Below are positions 25,533-33,037 of a DNA stretch of 48,295 bases, one piece after another. The notes beneath the pieces were generated by a model, which had not been told where the DNA came from, did no database searches, and saw only the letters and a list, made by a program, of their open reading frames with translations. The DNA comes from Alphaproteobacteria bacterium (GTDB lineage: Bacteria > Pseudomonadota > Alphaproteobacteria > DSM-16000 > Inquilinaceae). Within the stretch, counting starts at the first letter, position 1, and the number at the start of each line of letters is the position of its first letter. The stretch spans positions 1 to 48,295 of the forward strand of contig JANQIX010000018.1 in the NCBI GenBank assembly GCA_028281925.1. Reading direction: 5' to 3'. Made by a program: the position numbers and the translations under genes.

Positions 25533-26399
25533 TTACGGCAGACGCCCGACGAAGCGGGCCAGGTCGGCATTGAAGCGGTCGGCCACCTCAAAGAACGGCA
25601 CATGGCCGATGCCGTCATAGACGATCACCTGGGCGTCGGCGCGTATGCCGGAGAACGCCTCGCTGACATCGACCCGGACGATTTGATCCTCCGCCCCGTG
25701 GATGACCAGAAGCGGCTTGGTCATTGCGGCATAGGCCGGCCCAACATCGACCACCCGCGTCAGAAGGGCGGCGCGTACCTGTGGCGGCGTCATCAAGTTC
25801 AGCGCAACAGCTTCGGCAAGCTGGTCCGGCGAGAGCGGGGCCACCATGGCGCCTTCGATGAAGCGCCGGATGCCATCGACCTGGGTCGCGAAATCGAGGC
25901 TGAAGGTGCTGCGGCCGACAGCCGCGACGGTGGGTCCGAAAATCTGCTCCGCCGCGCCGGGGCCGTTTCGAAAAAAGGCACCGACGGTAACGACGCCGGC
26001 GATCCCGCCGTCACCGTACTTTGCCAGATAGTCTCCGACGATGATGCCGCCATAAGACCAGCCGACCAGCACTGGGTTTGCGAGGCCGAAGGCGTCGATC
26101 ACGGCCCGCACGTCGTCCGCCATCAAGTCACCGTCCTGATAGGCGCCCGGGGCGTTGGGCCGTGCCGAGAAGCCGTGGCCGCGTAGGTCGAACGCAACAA
26201 ATCGGAACCGGTCGGCCAGCGGGCTGTCGTACACCGTCACCCATGAGGCGTGCGCCTGTGACCACCCATGGATCAACAGGATCTCCGGTCCGTCCGGGTT
26301 GCCCCATTCGCGGGCATAGAGGTCGACCCCACCGCCGCCTTCGACGAACCGGCCCATGTCAGCTGTCACGGTCTGCACCCCGCCTGCCACCATTGCCAT
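25533..26399 (-). CDS. Alpha/beta-fold hydrolase
   Basis: About 288 residues from the ATG at 26399. The start is uncertain: a GTG at 26420, an ATG at 26357 and a longer frame to 26513 are all possible, and none has a good ribosome site. Catalytic features are the oxyanion HG in LLIHGWSQAH, the nucleophile elbow VGWSYGG, Asp in VIHGAEDQIV and His in DGIGHVPFFE. It resembles non-heme haloperoxidase/esterase-like hydrolases. The first 15-20 residues are hydrophobic and end in VTADMG, a possible weak signal peptide. Substrate unknown. Confidence 0.85.
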   Translation of the reverse strand: MAMVAGGVQTVTADMGRFVEGGGGVDLYAREWGNPDGPEILLIHGWSQAHASWVTVYDSPLADRFRFVAFDLRGHGFSARPNAPGAYQDGDLMADDVRAVIDAFGLANPVLVGWSYGGIIVGDYLAKYGDGGIAGVVTVGAFFRNGPGAAEQIFGPTVAAVGRSTFSLDFATQVDGIRRFIEGAMVAPLSPDQLAEAVALNLMTPPQVRAALLTRVVDVGPAYAAMTKPLLVIHGAEDQIVRVDVSEAFSGIRADAQVIVYDGIGHVPFFEVADRFNADLARFVGRLP

Positions 26400-26452
26400 G
26401 ATGATGGCTGTAGACGCCACCCAAGTCGACCGGCCCGGCGAAAACGTTGCTG

Positions 26453-27118
26453 CTAGAGGGCGAAGGAGAGCCAGTCGACCAGCGGTTTCAGCCGGGTGAA
26501 ACGGCCCAGGCATTCCTCCATGAAGTCTCCGCGGGTTGCCGTGTCGGGAGAGGCGATGTCGATCCAGGCCGACAGGCCCTTGCGGCGCAGCAGATCGGCA
26601 TGGGGATGGTCCTTGGGATAGCCGGCCGGAACGCGTGCCAGCTCCGGTTCGCTGATGCGGGCGCCGCCGTCGCTCAGTTCCGCCAGCCTTCGCGACAGCG
26701 TGTCGCCGGCCGAGTCCGCAACCTGCGCACGGAAGCGCTCCAGCGCCGGCTTTTCGAACGCGAAGACGCCGGCCCCCAGCGTCAGGCGATCGGGTTCCAG
26801 GCCGAAGAACCAGCTTGGCGGGCTGGAAAGGTCACCTTGCGGCATGAACGCGATATGCAGGTGCGCGTTGTACGGCGTCTTGTCCTTTGCGAACCGCAGG
26901 TCGCGATGCAGCCTGTAGACGCGGGAGGTATGTGCCGTACCGGTCAACGTCTCCAGCCGCGCTGCCATCGCGGCGCAAAACCGATCGGCGGGCTGCTTCA
27001 CCGCGCGCTCGTAGATCTCTTTGTTGTCGGCGAACCACTGGCGGTTGTTGTTGGCCTTCAGTTCGGAAAGGAAGTCCAGGGTCTCCGCCGGAAAGGCGGA
27101 GAATGCCGTCTCCGTCAT
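26453..27118 (-). CDS. DUF2461 family protein
   Basis: A protein of 221 residues from the ATG at 27118, which opens directly on the family N-terminus (FSAFPAETLDFLSELKANNN). Conserved stretches are RDLRFAKDKTPYNAHLHIAF, SWFFGLEPDRLTLGAGVFAF and KGLSAWIDI. Members are about 220 residues, cytoplasmic and uncharacterised. It lies 25 bases after the TfoX-like gene on the same strand, a likely operon. Confidence 0.88.
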   Translation of the reverse strand: MTETAFSAFPAETLDFLSELKANNNRQWFADNKEIYERAVKQPADRFCAAMAARLETLTGTAHTSRVYRLHRDLRFAKDKTPYNAHLHIAFMPQGDLSSPPSWFFGLEPDRLTLGAGVFAFEKPALERFRAQVADSAGDTLSRRLAELSDGGARISEPELARVPAGYPKDHPHADLLRRKGLSAWIDIASPDTATRGDFMEECLGRFTRLKPLVDWLSFAL

Positions 27119-27143
27119 GGGCCGCGTCTCCTCGTGCCTCTGG

Positions 27144-27485
27144 TCATTTGGGCGGAAGGGTCGAAACGAAGCGGAGGGCGAGCGCAATCCAGCCCTTCAG
27201 GGCGGCGTGATCGCAGGCGGCCGCATCGACGAAGACGAGCCCGCCCATAGGCCGGCCAGTGAAGTCCACAGGCATGGCGCCTGGCCGCTGCAGAGCTTCC
27301 GCCTCGTTCTCTTTGCCGACGCGCAGCATGAAGCGTCTCTCGCCCGTCTTGGTCCGGTCGGCGCCGCCCAGCATGTTGCCGTGGAGGAGGAAGCAGACGC
27401 CGCCCATCATCCGCTTCTCCGAAATGCCGGCCATGCTACCGAGCCCGTCGCGGAAGCGCTGGGCCAGCTCTTCATCATAGGCCAT
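27144..27485 (-). CDS. TfoX/Sxy N-terminal domain protein
   Basis: A protein of 113 residues, a stand-alone TfoX_N domain. Motifs include EELAQRFRDGLGSMAGISEK, RMMGGVCFLLHGNMLGGADR and a C-terminal helix. The C-terminal TfoX domain of true competence regulators is missing, which is common in alphaproteobacteria and argues against a role in competence. Cytoplasmic. Confidence 0.85.
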   Translation of the reverse strand: MAYDEELAQRFRDGLGSMAGISEKRMMGGVCFLLHGNMLGGADRTKTGERRFMLRVGKENEAEALQRPGAMPVDFTGRPMGGLVFVDAAACDHAALKGWIALALRFVSTLPPK

Positions 27486-27541
27486 CGCTGGTCCTCAAGG
27501 TTGGGGGCATCGGCGGCCCGATGCCCCGATCCGTCCGTGGG

Positions 27542-27925
27542 CTACCCGCCCATGCTCTCGTAGGTGATCATGGCGATGTGTGCGCCCTGTGGGTCTGCGA
27601 TCGTCGCCATGCGGCCGACGCCGGGCACGTCCATCGGGCCGTGCAGCAGCTTTGCGCCTGCAGCCTGCGCCTTCGCCAGCCGGGCATCGACGTCTTCGAC
27701 CGTGATGTAGATCGTCCAGGCGCCATGGTCCGACGGAAACGGGGAGAATCCGCCGATCGGGCTTTCGCTGATCATGATGCCGGAATAGCCGGCCCCGTCT
27801 TTCATCGGGATGTCGGCGATGGTCCATCCCAGCACGTCGCTGTAGAACCGCTTGGCCGCCGCTGCATCTGGGCCGGAATGCTCGATCCAACCGGCCACGC
27901 CGGGTGTCGTCATAGAATGGGACAT
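27542..27925 (-). CDS. VOC (glyoxalase/bleomycin-resistance) family protein
   Basis: A protein of 127 residues; the ATG at 27925 follows a CGGAGA ribosome site. A single VOC unit pair is visible: AGWIEHSGPDAAAAKRFYSD and the second half FPSDHGAWTIYITVEDVDAR, ending in IADPQGAHIAMITY. Metal ligands may be His17 and a late Gln/Glu but are not certain. It is 81 bases downstream of the ECF sigma factor gene and reads the same way; ECF42-type operons often include small dioxygenase-fold partners. Confidence 0.88.
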   Translation of the reverse strand: MSHSMTTPGVAGWIEHSGPDAAAAKRFYSDVLGWTIADIPMKDGAGYSGIMISESPIGGFSPFPSDHGAWTIYITVEDVDARLAKAQAAGAKLLHGPMDVPGVGRMATIADPQGAHIAMITYESMGG

Positions 27926-28006
27926 ATTGGGTCTCCGTTGAGGTGCCTCGCCTGCCAGGTGCAGACTTGGCCGAGGACGTCGGCGGCGACGGAGACCCGA
28001 CAAACG

Positions 28007-29248
28007 TCAAAGGTTTTTTTCGCAGTCCGTGATCTGGCGGCGCAGGTGCCGCCGTTCCGGCGCCGTCGGCCCGAGCGCGAGCGCCCGCTCTAGTGCGGCC
28101 TTCGCGGCCGCCGCGTCGCCCATCTCGGTGAAGAACGCCGCCCGAGTGGTGTGGAACCACTGATAGCCGGCAAGATCGTGCTCCAGCGTTTCCAGCATCG
28201 TCAGCGCTGCCTTCGGCCCCTCCACCTTGGCGACGGCTGCGGCGTGGTTCAGCCTGACCACGGGCGTCGGCTGCATCAGGTAGAGCGCGGCATAGAGGCG
28301 TTCGATCTCGCGCCAGTCCGTGTCCTCAGCGTGCGCCGCTGCGGCATGGACGGCGGCGATCGCAGCCTGGATCTGATAGGGACCGGGCGTGCCGTGCCGC
28401 AGCGCCTTTTCAAGGAGAGCGCGAGCCTCTGCGATCATCGGTCGATCCCAGAGCGCGCGATCCTGGTCGTCCAGGCCAACCAGTTCGCCCTCGGGATCGA
28501 CGCGCGCCCGTCGCCGCGAATGCTGCAGCAGGAACAACGCCAACAGCCCCATCAGTTCGCTGACGCTGGGGAACAGATCGAGCAACAGCCGCGCCAGGCG
28601 GATCGCCTCTTCACACAGCGGGGCTTTGATAAGCGTGTCCCCGGCGCTTGCCGACCAGCCTTCGTTGAACATCAGATAGACCAGCAGCGACACAGTCTTC
28701 AGGCGGGCGTGGCGCTCCGCCAGGTCGGGCGTCTGGAAGGGAATGTCGGCGCGCATCGCCGTTCGCTTGGCCCGTGTGATGCGCTGCTCCATCGCCTTGG
28801 GCTTGACCAGAAAGGCGCGCGCGATCTCCGCCACCGAGAGGCCGCCGACAATCCTGAGCGCGAGGGCCGACTGGTCCTGAACCGTCAAGTCCGGCCGGCA
28901 GCAGATGAACAAGAGGCGCAGCACGTCATCGCGCAAGCCCCCCATGTCGAGACGGTCGACCAAGTCGCCTTCCGTGTCCTGATCTGCGCTCTCCGGTGAT
29001 GCCGCGTCGCGGGATCGCGAGGTCCGGCGTAGGCTGTCGATCCCGGCATTGCGGCCGACGGTCAGCAGCCAGGCCAATGGGTCGTCGGGCAGGCCTTGGC
29101 GTGGCCACACCTGCACGGCCTTCAGGCAGCTTGCCGAGAACGCCTCTTCCGCCAGGTCCAGGTCCCGGAACTGGCGGGTCAAGGCGGCGATCGCCTTCGG
29201 CCGGATTTCGGCGAACCGAGCCTCCAGCCAGGCGCTATAGGGGCTCAT
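28007..29248 (-). CDS. ECF42-type RNA polymerase sigma factor with C-terminal TPR-like extension
   Basis: A protein of 413 residues, about twice the usual ECF size. Residues about 10-75 are sigma region 2 (FRDLDLAEEAFSASCLKAVQ, PLAWLLTVGRNAGIDSLRR). Region 4 lies near 115-165 (QSALALRIVGGLSVAEIARA, KAMEQRITRAKR). Residues 180-290 are the DUF6596-type domain (LVYLMFNEGWSASAGDTL) and the tail is helical and TPR-like. This architecture, and overlap by four bases with a DGPF/YCII gene, is the ECF42 hallmark. No anti-sigma gene is seen, as is usual for the group. It probably transcribes its own operon in response to an unknown stress. Confidence 0.92.
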   Translation of the reverse strand: MSPYSAWLEARFAEIRPKAIAALTRQFRDLDLAEEAFSASCLKAVQVWPRQGLPDDPLAWLLTVGRNAGIDSLRRTSRSRDAASPESADQDTEGDLVDRLDMGGLRDDVLRLLFICCRPDLTVQDQSALALRIVGGLSVAEIARAFLVKPKAMEQRITRAKRTAMRADIPFQTPDLAERHARLKTVSLLVYLMFNEGWSASAGDTLIKAPLCEEAIRLARLLLDLFPSVSELMGLLALFLLQHSRRRARVDPEGELVGLDDQDRALWDRPMIAEARALLEKALRHGTPGPYQIQAAIAAVHAAAAHAEDTDWREIERLYAALYLMQPTPVVRLNHAAAVAKVEGPKAALTMLETLEHDLAGYQWFHTTRAAFFTEMGDAAAAKAALERALALGPTAPERRHLRRQITDCEKNL

Positions 29249-29616
29249 GGACTCTCCAGAATGCCACCCGCCCAGGCTACGGGCCGCACCTCGAGGGCAT
29301 CGTGGAACGTGCCGAGAGAGCCGGCGAACGCGAGCGCCTCATCCAGCGACGCGCAGTCGATGATGTAGAGGCCCATGAACCGCTCTTTCGTCTCTGCGAA
29401 GGGGCCGTCGACGACCAGAGGCTTCTGCCCCTGGTCAGGTGGGGGCTTCAACGTCACGGCATTGCTGAAGGGCATCAGCTTGGCCACGGCGAAGGCACCG
29501 CGTTCCTTCAACCGCGCCTGCAGATCGCGGTGCTTCTGCAAGACGGCTTCCTGCTCGTCCGGCGGCAGCCGGTCGAACACGCCGTCGGCGGAATAGATCA
29601 GGATCGAATAGAGCAT
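29245..29616 (-). CDS. DGPF/YCII-related domain protein, ECF42 partner
   Basis: A protein of 123 residues. The eponymous motif is in LVVDGPFAETKERFMGLYII, and the N-terminus MLYSILIYSADGVFDRL and AKLMPFSNAVTLK fit the YCII-like ferredoxin fold. The start (29616) is the first Met of the fold; the longer frame adds 39 residues outside the family. DGPF proteins are the standard partners of ECF42 sigma factors and are needed for their activity in studied species by unknown means. Confidence 0.9.
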   Translation of the reverse strand: MLYSILIYSADGVFDRLPPDEQEAVLQKHRDLQARLKERGAFAVAKLMPFSNAVTLKPPPDQGQKPLVVDGPFAETKERFMGLYIIDCASLDEALAFAGSLGTFHDALEVRPVAWAGGILESP

Positions 29617-29840
29617 GGCACATCTCCCGCAGAGTCGTCGCCCGGACGCCAAGGACGTGCGGCAGCCTGCGGATCCGACATGCCCACGCCAACCTGCGAC
29701 CGTGCCCGGATATCGGGCCGTTGCGATCCGCAACGACGGTCACGGCCCGTGGAATTGAGCGTGGCGGTCAGGGGCAGGCTTGTCTATCACTGGCGTTCCC
29801 ATCCGGAACCGGCCATCAGGGCCGCCGAGGTATCCATCCC

Positions 29841-30290
29841 GTGAGCCGCTTCGAACCGCGCAATCCAGAGTTTCGGGAATTCCTGGTCGAATACGTCGCC
29901 GCACAGGGCTATCTGACCCTGATCGGCGTCGAGCTTACGCGGGTTGAACCTGGAGAGGTCGAATACCGCATCGCCTATCGCCCCGATATCGGGCAGCAGA
30001 ACGGCTTCTTCCACGGCGGTGTCATCGGCGGCATGGCTGAGGCGGTCATGGGCGCAGCTGCGGCGACTTTGGTGGCCGCGGGGCACAATGTTGTCGGCGC
30101 CGAATACAAGGCGAACCTGCTGTCACCGGCGCTCGGGCCGACGCTCGTCGCCCGGGGCTCGGTCGTGAAGCCGGGCCGGACCCTGATCGTCTGCCGTGCC
30201 GATGTCACGGTGATCGGCGACGACGGTAGCGAGACGCTGAGCGCCATCGCCCAGGGCGCCATGGCCGTGATTGCGCCCCGCGAAGGCTGA
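29841..30290 (+). CDS. PaaI-like hotdog thioesterase
   Basis: A protein of 149 residues from a GTG at 29841, preceded by GAGG; it opens as SRFEPRNPEFREFLVEYVAA. The hotdog core is visible: NGFFHGGVIGGMAEAVMGAA with the catalytic-loop HGG and the central helix, then AEYKANLLSPALG and GRTLIVCRADVTV. Members cleave aryl- or acyl-CoA thioesters as tetramers. It is divergent from the DGPF gene across 224 bases that hold both promoters. No CoA-ligase neighbour indicates its substrate. Confidence 0.88.
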   Translation: MSRFEPRNPEFREFLVEYVAAQGYLTLIGVELTRVEPGEVEYRIAYRPDIGQQNGFFHGGVIGGMAEAVMGAAAATLVAAGHNVVGAEYKANLLSPALGPTLVARGSVVKPGRTLIVCRADVTVIGDDGSETLSAIAQGAMAVIAPREG

Positions 30291-30336
30291 CACCGCTCGA
30301 CCGCCGATCCTCACTTACGGTTGCACCTAAAGTGTC

Positions 30337-30362
30337 TGGCCGCCGGTATACGCTGGCGGCCA
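30337..30362. terminator. Hairpin with 8-base perfect stem after thioesterase gene
   Basis: TGGCCGCC (30337-30344) and GGCGGCCA (30355-30362) pair perfectly around a 10-base loop. It stands 47 bases after the thioesterase stop and about 75 before the tup leader. No long T-run follows, so it may be a weak or Rho-assisted terminator, or a 5' structure of the tup transcript. Confidence 0.45.
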
Positions 30363-30437
30363 ATCCGCGCACTTTGATTTCTAATTATGCCGTCTTTGTG
30401 CATTATTGTTGAACCCTTCCGGAGGATTCGACATAGA

Positions 30438-30491
30438 ATGCACATGAACGCGGCACATGCCACGCAATCGGGGCCCGGCGCTGATGCATGA
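30438..30491 (+). CDS. Possible 17-codon leader ORF of tupB
   Basis: A GGAGG site at 30421-30425 points to the ATG at 30438, not to tupB. That frame encodes MHMNAAHATQSGPGADA and stops at 30489-30491, overlapping the second possible tupB start (30484). It may couple translation into tupB. It may also be chance. Confidence 0.3.
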   Translation: MHMNAAHATQSGPGADA

Positions 30492-31191
30492 CTTCGGAGC
30501 CGCCTTTGCCAGCGCTTTTGCGCTGATTGCGACCGCGGATGCGGAGTTGATGGAGGTCATCGGCCTCTCGCTGCGCGTGACCATGGTCGCCGTGCTCGTT
30601 GCCTGCCTGATCGGATTGCCCCTCGGGGCCACCCTGGCGATCGCGCGGTTTCCGGGCCGGGGCATCCTGGTGGTGCTGACCAGCGCGCTGATGGGGCTGC
30701 CGCCGGTCGTCGTCGGCCTGATCGTCTACATGCTGCTCTCTAACGCCGGGCCGCTGGGCGTGCTGCAGCTGCTTTATTCGCCGACGGCGATGATCATTGC
30801 TCAGACGCTGCTGGTGACGCCGATCGTGGCGTCGCTCACGCGCCAGTTCATCGAGGATCTCTACGGCGAGTATGACGAGCTGCTGAAATCCATGGGAGCC
30901 GGCCGCGCCACCATCATCGCGACCCTGCTCTGGGATGCCCGCTACTCTTTGGTGACCGCGGCACTGGCCGGTGTCGGCCGGGCGTTGGCGGAGGTCGGCG
31001 CCGTGATGATCGTCGGCGGCAACATCAACCATCTGACCCGCGTCATGACCACGTCGATCGCGCTTGAGACGTCGCGGGGCGAATTGGCGTTCGCACTGGG
31101 CCTTGGCATCATCCTGGTGGTGCTGTCGGTTCTGGTGAATGCCGGCCTGATCGGACTGAAGGCGAGTGCCCAACGCCGCGCCTACGCTTGA
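30457..31191 (+). CDS. tupB: Tungstate/molybdate ABC transporter permease TupB
   Basis: A protein of 244 residues from the ATG at 30457; an ATG at 30484 (MHDFG) is equally plausible and fits the leader ORF. Five or six membrane segments are seen. Family stretches are GLPPVVVGLIVYMLLSNAGP and the EAA loop and following strand RALAEVGAVMIVGGNINHLT, which is characteristic of TupB/WtpB-type oxyanion permeases. It forms the membrane pore for WO4 or MoO4 uptake. The usual upstream tupA binding-protein gene is missing. It overlaps tupC by 26 bases. Confidence 0.88.
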   Translation: MPRNRGPALMHDFGAAFASAFALIATADAELMEVIGLSLRVTMVAVLVACLIGLPLGATLAIARFPGRGILVVLTSALMGLPPVVVGLIVYMLLSNAGPLGVLQLLYSPTAMIIAQTLLVTPIVASLTRQFIEDLYGEYDELLKSMGAGRATIIATLLWDARYSLVTAALAGVGRALAEVGAVMIVGGNINHLTRVMTTSIALETSRGELAFALGLGIILVVLSVLVNAGLIGLKASAQRRAYA

Positions 31192-31948
31192 GCCTGCGGC
31201 ACTGCAGGCCGATCTCGGGGCCGCAACGCCCGTTGCGCTCCCTATGCCCGCCGTCACGCTGGACGGCGTGACCTACGAACGCAGCGGCAAGCCGCTGCTC
31301 GACGACCTTCATCTGGAAATCCCCTGCGCTGGAATCACGGCGCTGATGGGGCCGAACGGGGCCGGCAAGAGCCTGACACTGCGGGTGCTCGCCGGTCTGA
31401 TCGCGCCCTCGCGCGGCCGCATTGTCTGGCACGACGAAAGGATCTGCTCAGCGCGCGACGTGGCGCTGGTATTTCAGAAGCCGGTGCTGTTGCGCCGCAC
31501 GGTCCGGGCCAATCTCGAGCACGCGCTGAAGATCTACGGCATTCCGCGCCATCAGCGTGTGGCGCGTGTTGGCGAATTGCTGGCAATCGGGCGGCTGCAG
31601 GACCTGGCCGATCGGCCGGCACGCGTGCTGTCGCGGGGTGAACAGCAGCGTGTGGCGATGGTGCGAGCACTGGCGGCCCGTCCCCGAGTCCTCTTGCTGG
31701 ATGAACCCTCCGCCAGCCTCGATCCGCCGGCGACGGCGATGATCGAAGGGCTGGCACGGGGGGCTGCGGATGATGGCGTGAAGATCGTGCTGGTCACCCA
31801 CGAGGCCGGTCAGGCGCGGCGTTTGGCAGACGACATCGCCTTCCTGCACCGCGGTCGTGTCGTGGAGTGCGGTACAGCGCGGGAGGTCCTCGACCGGCCG
31901 CAATCGCGTGAGGCCAGCGCCTATCTGGGCGGTCTGCTGCTGGTCTGA
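31166..31948 (+). CDS. tupC: Tungstate/molybdate ABC transporter ATP-binding protein TupC
   Basis: A protein of 260 residues from GTG 31166; the first 30 residues precede the ATPase fold and the true start could be the ATG further in (MPAVTLDGVTY). Walker A is GPNGAGKS, the signature is LSRGEQQRVAMVRAL, Walker B RVLLLDEPSASLDP and the H-loop VTHE. There is no C-terminal TOBE (Mop) domain, which separates it from ModC. Together with TupB it should import tungstate or molybdate for the formate dehydrogenase cofactor encoded 3.5 kb downstream. Confidence 0.88.
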   Translation: MPNAAPTLEPAALQADLGAATPVALPMPAVTLDGVTYERSGKPLLDDLHLEIPCAGITALMGPNGAGKSLTLRVLAGLIAPSRGRIVWHDERICSARDVALVFQKPVLLRRTVRANLEHALKIYGIPRHQRVARVGELLAIGRLQDLADRPARVLSRGEQQRVAMVRALAARPRVLLLDEPSASLDPPATAMIEGLARGAADDGVKIVLVTHEAGQARRLADDIAFLHRGRVVECGTAREVLDRPQSREASAYLGGLLLV

Positions 31949-31960
31949 CCCGCTTTTTCC

Positions 31961-32854
31961 TTACGGACCGTTCCAGCGAACGCGCCCGTGATCGGTAAGG
32001 TCGTAGCCGCCAAGCTCTCCGGCCTTGGCCGCAAACTCTGCCGAACGGCAGAACGCGAGCAGCCGCTGCATGGGCGGCTCGAACCAAGCGCGTCGGTCGA
32101 CCAGCAGGTCGAAGCGCTCTTCGATCGTCGGCAGGAAAGCCAAGCCGAATTGCCGGGCCATGGCCTCCAGCCCCGGTGCGGCGTCAGCGCGGCCCAAGGC
32201 CACGGCCGCAGCGGCTTCCGTCTCGGTGCGCATCAACTCCGGCAGCAGGTCGACCTCGTCCATCGGCACGGCCTGCGTTTCCATCAAATGGTGCAAAAGG
32301 ATGCCCGCGCCGGCCGCCGCTTGGCGCTGGACCAGCCGCCGTCCGCGCAGATCGCCAACGGTCTTGACGTCGTTTGCCGCGCCTGGCGACAGGATCAGGC
32401 CCTGGCGCCGACGGGCCCATTCGATGAGAACGACCGGCCGATCCGCCAGCTGTTCTTCCACATGGGCGACATTCCACTCGCCGCTTGCGGGTTCGTAAAC
32501 GTGCATCCCGGCGGCGATCGCCTGGCTCGATCCGACCCGGTCCAGCCCGTCCAGGCTGCCGTCGAACAGCGTCGCCAGCTGGGATCCCGACTCGCGGATA
32601 GCCCAGTCCAAGAGCGGGTCGTGGCTGCCGGCGATGACGGCTGGCGCCGCAGTGCGCCCCCGGGGTGCGTCCTGAGATTTTCCCGATAGCCAGGATTCGA
32701 TCGCCAGCCGGGGAAACAGCAGCTTCCCGGTGAGCCGCCGACACGGAATCTCGCCGGCGGCCGCCAGTTCGTAGACTTTCCGTTCCTTGACGCGAAGCAG
32801 GGCCGCGACTTCCCGCGTCGTCAGGTATTCAGGGTCGGAGAGTCTGGTTTCCAT
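31961..32854 (-). CDS. HTH (excisionase-like) regulator with PBP-like ligand domain, probable oxyanion sensor
   Basis: A protein of 297 residues. Residues about 10-57 are an excisionase/MerR-type helix-turn-helix (EYLTTREVAALLRVKERKVY, ending AIESWLSG). Residues about 70-290 are a periplasmic-binding-like domain (PBP_like_2, related to molybdate/tungstate binders) with HDPLLDWAIRESGSQLATLF and HVYEPASGEWN. The gene runs tail to tail with tupC and is divergent from mrp. Proteins of this design control molybdenum- or tungsten-dependent genes, so a sensor of tungstate or molybdate is the best guess. It cannot replace TupA because it lacks a signal peptide. Confidence 0.85.
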   Translation of the reverse strand: METRLSDPEYLTTREVAALLRVKERKVYELAAAGEIPCRRLTGKLLFPRLAIESWLSGKSQDAPRGRTAAPAVIAGSHDPLLDWAIRESGSQLATLFDGSLDGLDRVGSSQAIAAGMHVYEPASGEWNVAHVEEQLADRPVVLIEWARRRQGLILSPGAANDVKTVGDLRGRRLVQRQAAAGAGILLHHLMETQAVPMDEVDLLPELMRTETEAAAAVALGRADAAPGLEAMARQFGLAFLPTIEERFDLLVDRRAWFEPPMQRLLAFCRSAEFAAKAGELGGYDLTDHGRVRWNGP

Positions 32855-32970
32855 GCCGTTTCGTGGGGCTTCGGGTTCGGTCCGACAAAGGCCGGGCCAC
32901 TGCTTTCAAGCACGACGTTACTGTAGCATGATCATAGCGATCGTGCGGCGGTGCATGGTCGATCAACGAC

Positions 32971-32983
32971 CGTATCGCATACG
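32971..32983. promoter_or_regulatory. 13-base palindrome between regulator and mrp
   Basis: CGTATCGCATACG has perfect 5-base arms around CGC, located in the 183-base divergent gap. It is a candidate site for the adjacent HTH-PBP regulator. No second copy was seen upstream of tupB, only a shorter GGTATACGC at 30345. Confidence 0.35.
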
Positions 32984-33037
32984 AAGGGCCATTGCGGTTG
33001 GCCCTTGGGGACCGGCGGGGAGGACGGGAACGACCGG

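Noticed and set aside
27144..27485. TfoX competence regulator
   Set aside because: Only the N-terminal TfoX domain is present, and stand-alone copies are not linked to competence.
30337..30362. Riboswitch upstream of tupB
   Set aside because: A single 8-base stem does not match the multi-stem Moco/Tuco motif; recorded as a hairpin only.
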